A DNA stretch of 64,000 nt, taken from NCBI GenBank assembly GCA_016711505.1, contig JADJSV010000008.1, forward strand, positions 131,035 to 195,034, given 5' to 3'. Below the pieces are notes generated by a model. The model did not search any database, had not been told where the DNA came from, and saw only the letters and a list, made by a program, of their open reading frames with translations. The translations under genes and the position numbers were made by a program. Shown piece by piece: positions 61,301-64,000 of this stretch. The stretch is from Bacteroidota bacterium. GTDB taxonomy: Bacteria; Bacteroidota; Bacteroidia; AKYH767-A; 2013-40CM-41-45. Every line of letters starts with the position of its first letter. The stretch's first letter is position 1.

Positions 61301-64000
61301 AATATAAGTCCCCGCTGAATTAATAACGCCTCCATCAGGAAGAGTATATGATGACCCGTTGCAGATTGAGACGTTTTGAGTTGACGCTGAATTTGAAATC
61401 ACTGTCAGGTTCGTTGTGATCGTTGAGTCACATCCTGCTGCATTTGCAATATGTGAAACATACGTTCCGGAAACGGTTGTTGTTGCTCCATCAGGTAATG
61501 TATGAGTAGCACCGGAACAGATAGACACATTTTGTATAGATGAAGAATTTGGAACGACAGTCAGATTAGTTGTAACAACAGAATCACATCCAACACCAAG
61601 AGGAATGCTGGAAATATAAGTTCCGCTGTTTGTTACACTGATTCCATCAGGAAGTACAAAAGTACTTCCATCACAAATCGAAACATTCTGAGTAGAATTT
61701 GAACCAACCAGAACTGTTAAGTTCGTTGTAATAGTAGAATCACATCCTGCTGCATTTGAAATATGGCTTGTGTAAACTCCTGTCACGGTAGCTGTAGCAC
61801 CATCAGGTAAAGTATGCATAGCACCATCACAGATCGAAACAGTCTGGGTCGACGTTGTATTTGGAATAACTGTCAAATTAGTTGTGATAGTTGAATCACA
61901 ACCCGCTGCATTTGAAATATGTGAAACATAAGTTCCAGTTACAGTAGCAGTAACTCCATCAGGCAAAGTATGCGTTGTACCATCACAGATCGAAACAGTT
62001 TGTGCCGAAGTCGTATTTGGAATAACAGTCAAGTTCGTTGTGATCGTTGAATCACATCCCGCTGCATTTGCAACATGTGAAACATAAGTTCCGGAAATTG
62101 TAGCTGTAGCTCCATCAGGTAAAGTATGTGTCGCTCCATCACAGATCGAAATAGTTTGAGTCGATGTTGTATTCGGAATAACCGTCAAATTCGTTGTGAT
62201 CGTTGAATCACATCCCGCTGCATTTGAAATATGAGAAACATACGGTCCGGAAACAGTCGCTGTAGCGCCATCAGGCAAAGTATGCGTCGCTCCATCACAG
62301 ATCGAAACAGTCTGAGTCGAAGTCGTATTTGGAATAACCGTCAGGTTCGTTGTGATCGTTGAATCACATCCTGCTGCATTTGCAACATGTGAAACATAAG
62401 TTCCGGAAATGGTTGCATAAGCGCCATCAGGCAAAGTATGAGTCGCTCCATCACAGATCGAAACAGTCTGAGTTGAAGTTGTATTTGGAATCACCGTTAA
62501 GTTAGTCGTGATCGTTGAATCACATCCTGCAGCATTTGAAATATGTGAAACATAAGTTCCCGAAATTGTAGCTGTAGCTCCATCAGGTAAAGTATGTGTC
62601 GCTCCATCACAGATCGAAACAGTCTGAGTCGATGTTGTATTTGGAATAACTGTTAAGTTCGTTGTAATTGTTGAATCACATCCTGCTGCATTTGCAATAT
62701 GAGAAACATAAGTTCCAGTTACAGTAGCAGTAACGCCATCAGGTAAAGTATGCGTTGCACCATCACAAATTGAAACAGTCTGAGTTGAAGTTGTATTTGG
62801 AATAACTGTTAAGTTCGTTGTAATTGTTGAATCACATCCAGCAGCATTTGCAATATGAGAAACATATGTTCCTGTAACAGTTGCAAAAGCTCCATCAGGT
62901 AAAGTATGAGTCGCTCCATCACAAATTGAAACAGTCTGAGTCGAAGTGGTATTTGGAATAACCGTTAAATTCGTTGTAATAGTTGAATCACATCCCGCTG
63001 CATTTGGAATATGAGAAACATACGTTCCGGAAATGGTTGCAAAAGCTCCATCAGGCAAAGTATGCGTCGCTCCATCACAGATCGAAACAGTTTGAGTCGA
63101 TGTTGTATTTGGAATAACCGTCAAATTCGTTGTGATCGTTGAATCACATCCTGCAGCATTTGCAATGTGAGAAACATAAACACCAGTCACAGTAGCTGTA
63201 ACGCCATCTGGCAAAGTATGAGTAGCACCATCACAGATCGAAACAGTCTGAGTTGAAGTTGTATTCGGAATAACCGTTAAATTCGTTGTGATTGTTGAAT
63301 CACATCCTGCAGCATTTGCAACATGAGAAACATACGTTCCGGAAATGGTTGCAAAAGCTCCATCAGGCAAAGTATGTGTTGCTCCATCACAGATCGAAAC
63401 CGTTTGCGTCGAAGTAGTATTTGGAATAACTGTTAAATTCGTTGTGATCGTTGAATCACATCCCGCAGCATTTGGAATATGAGAAACATACGTTCCGGAA
63501 ATGGTTGCAAAAGCTCCATCAGGTAAAGTATGTGTCGATCCATCACAGATCGAAACAGTCTGAGTTGAAGTTGTATTTGGAATCACAGTCAGAGTAGTTG
63601 TAATCATTGAATCACATCCTGCAGCATTTGCAATATGTGAAACATAAGTTCCAGTCACAGTAGCTGTAACGCCATCTGGCAAAGTATGAGTAGCTCCATC
63701 ACAGATCGAAACAGTTTGCGTCGAAGTAGTGTTTAGAATAACTGTTAGGTTTGTTGTGATCGTTGAATCACATCCTGCAGCATTTGAAATGTGGCTAGTG
63801 TAAACTCCTGTCACGGTTGCAGTAGCGCCATCAGGTAAAGTATGCGTTGCACCATCACAGATCGAAACCGTCTGAGTTGAAGTTGTATTTGGAATCACCG
63901 TTAAATTCGTTGTGATTGTTGAATCACATCCTGCTGCATTTGAAATATGAGAAACATAAGTTCCGGAAATGGTTGCAAAAGCTCCATCAGGTAAAGTATG
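58391..64000 (-). CDS. Giant T9SS surface protein with 52-residue repeats, N-terminus outside the window
   Basis: At least 1869 residues; the frame is open to the window edge, so the start lies beyond 64000. From the N-terminal side: about 14.7 nearly identical 52-residue repeats, seven diverged copies (each with Ser-Ile-Cys-(Asp/Ser/Asn)-Gly, Leu-Pro-Asp-Gly, Gly-x-Tyr and Gly-Cys-Asp-Ser), then SprB/PKD-like modules (Gly-Gly-Thr-Ala-Pro-Tyr...Leu-Thr-Asp-Ala-Asn-Gly-Cys), a unique domain of about 200 residues, and a T9SS sorting domain beginning Ala-Phe-Pro-Asn-Pro-Phe-Asn. Two Cys per repeat could form a disulfide. Likely an adhesin or gliding-related surface filament. Confidence 0.9.
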   Translation of the reverse strand, partial: HTLPDGAFATISGTYVSHISNAAGCDSTITTNLTVIPNTTSTQTVSICDGATHTLPDGATATVTGVYTSHISNAAGCDSTITTNLTVILNTTSTQTVSICDGATHTLPDGVTATVTGTYVSHIANAAGCDSMITTTLTVIPNTTSTQTVSICDGSTHTLPDGAFATISGTYVSHIPNAAGCDSTITTNLTVIPNTTSTQTVSICDGATHTLPDGAFATISGTYVSHVANAAGCDSTITTNLTVIPNTTSTQTVSICDGATHTLPDGVTATVTGVYVSHIANAAGCDSTITTNLTVIPNTTSTQTVSICDGATHTLPDGAFATISGTYVSHIPNAAGCDSTITTNLTVIPNTTSTQTVSICDGATHTLPDGAFATVTGTYVSHIANAAGCDSTITTNLTVIPNTTSTQTVSICDGATHTLPDGVTATVTGTYVSHIANAAGCDSTITTNLTVIPNTTSTQTVSICDGATHTLPDGATATISGTYVSHISNAAGCDSTITTNLTVIPNTTSTQTVSICDGATHTLPDGAYATISGTYVSHVANAAGCDSTITTNLTVIPNTTSTQTVSICDGATHTLPDGATATVSGPYVSHISNAAGCDSTITTNLTVIPNTTSTQTISICDGATHTLPDGATATISGTYVSHVANAAGCDSTITTNLTVIPNTTSAQTVSICDGTTHTLPDGVTATVTGTYVSHISNAAGCDSTITTNLTVIPNTTSTQTVSICDGAMHTLPDGATATVTGVYTSHISNAAGCDSTITTNLTVLVGSNSTQNVSICDGSTFVLPDGISVTNSGTYISSIPLGVGCDSVVTTNLTVVPNSSSIQNVSICSGATHTLPDGATTTVSGTYVSHIANAAGCDSTITTNLTVISNSASTQNVSICNGSSYTLPDGGVINSAGTYISHIENNAGCDSVVTSIVSVIANSSSSQLASICAGQNFTLPSGAIVNTTGVYTSHLVNSSGCDSVITTTLTVIQNTASNQNITICNGASYTLADGSIVSTAGVYVTHLVNSNGCDSTITTTISVSATTYSSANTTICSGHTHILPDGNTVSLAGTYISIIQNASGCDSVITTTLNVITNTTSSRTIILCAGSALLMPDNTTIYPLVSGSYITTLPNANYLGCDSIVTTNVTVKSLPTLITNVTQIRCFGGTASVALTPTGGTAPYTFNNQSTNGLLEGNYLYTLTDANGCIDSVDVLINPAPAPLNLIATANQILCFNGRGSVTLTATGGTAPYIYGGSPRTNLTAGTYNYTVTDFEGCTKSASAVITASPTRVTGTMLTTPTGCVANTGTAKVTPGGGRSPYTFLWNTNPVQTTNMAVGLAAGTYVVTVTDANGCTLNVTAIVANPSLPRVIVTGNLSYCPDSSTNLCATGGMTSYLWSNGDTTQCSRISTAGSYTVQATNLAGCTASVTVNVTQSTLPISSISGNDFICPGGATTLTASPGFTYKWNTASTKQFISVRTGGTYTVTVKNTFGCTSTATRIVSAPMKASVRGSAGNCANGYQGSAVTTITGGVAPFTYLWNTGQTTSSITGLRAGAYNVRVTDAKGCMSVLSTTIAITKSAADFSRIVAGFNNNDIAIGRTIWFSAVVKVNYAGAYPLMLTFSDQNIASSRFNLNPKISKLVITDTVSVATTTFNGIEWMTIAPPNISGNYFISGYAHLLPSTILRNLSSITWKGVWTANRPGVANVEWKWSAAVYSSFNTDLNQLGVKSADGDTTTIYANNDPAGSPENYKLFTVAGARGMGIGDFVGTYSGPITRIPCTNVNFGIGGNRISDEQPEEENTDFIVNAFPNPFNSKTTIEFMSPDFSGMTSVEVFSMSGMKIASLFNGEIEAGANYSVEFNAEELPVGIYLYRISNNSKVINGRLILVK
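60612..64000 (-). repeat. 156-bp tandem repeat array within the adhesin gene
   Basis: Period 156 bp. About 14.7 highly similar copies from 61711 to the window edge and seven diverged copies from 60612 to 61710. Within the homogeneous block short alternative segments (for example Ala-Thr-Val-Thr-Gly versus Ala-Thr-Ile-Ser-Gly, His-Ile-Ala-Asn versus His-Val-Ala-Asn or His-Ile-Pro-Asn) recur in shuffled combinations. Confidence 0.95.

Noticed and set aside
60612..64000. Long regular direct repeats that could suggest a CRISPR array
   Set aside because: The period is 156 bp with no unique spacers and the frame is open throughout; it is protein-coding repetition.
1..64000. tRNA, rRNA or riboswitch
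   Set aside because: No cloverleaf, rRNA signature or recognisable aptamer was found by eye; a covariance-model scan was not possible.

Overview
The window looks like a chromosome segment from a free-living, respiring member of the Bacteroidota. Supporting features are AT-rich DNA, proteins with type IX secretion C-terminal domains, a fused CcoNO cbb3 oxidase, LytS/LytTR signalling behind a sensory propeller, lipoprotein-type cytochromes c and promoter-like TAnnTTTG -7 elements. No rRNA, tRNA, CRISPR array, insertion sequence or prophage was recognised. Species cannot be named from the sequence alone.

Layout. 0-3 kb: end of a cytidine deaminase gene, a DinB-like protein, an outer-membrane protein and the Kdo transferase WaaA. 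3-10 kb: two YceI proteins flanking a propeller histidine kinase/LytTR regulator pair and a small group of lipoprotein cytochromes c, closed by a clear terminator. 10-23 kb (minus strand): the cbb3 oxidase locus (ccoI, ccoS, ccoNO, ccoQ, ccoP, ccoG, ccoH, a SafE/DsbD-like protein), an Omp85-type barrel, hemN and a double UspA protein. 22.7-27 kb (plus): a PAS histidine kinase, a response regulator fused to a Crp/Fnr DNA-binding module and small membrane-associated genes. FNR-like palindromes lie upstream of ccoI, ccoS-NOQP and usp-hemN, suggesting one microaerobic/anaerobic regulon. 27-31.7 kb: two large secreted T9SS-type proteins.

31.8-57.6 kb is a nucleobase-catabolism supercluster. The purine arm has XdhAB plus XdhC, membrane urate hydroxylase PuuD with a cytochrome c tail, HIU hydrolase, OHCU decarboxylase, allantoinase, allantoicase and a DUF6986 aldolase-like enzyme. 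The pyrimidine arm has a yeast-type cytosine deaminase, PreT/PreA, dihydropyrimidinase and beta-ureidopropionase, followed by a class III aminotransferase and methylmalonate/malonate-semialdehyde dehydrogenase. An NCS1 permease probably imports substrate. A membrane protein and a THEP1-type NTPase beside the xanthine dehydrogenase genes are of unknown role. 57.8-64 kb: a small membrane protein and the C-terminal part of a giant T9SS adhesin with 52-residue repeats that runs off the window.

Six genes (kinase, holin-like, xdhC, puuD, NTPase, preT) are interrupted by apparent one-base indels in short homopolymers; preT also has an in-frame TAG. Residual sequencing error is the simplest explanation for most, but this must be checked before calling the pathways broken. 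Intergenic DNA is unusually rich in heptanucleotide arrays, hairpins, one 34-bp perfect palindrome and a 19-copy GAAGT array.
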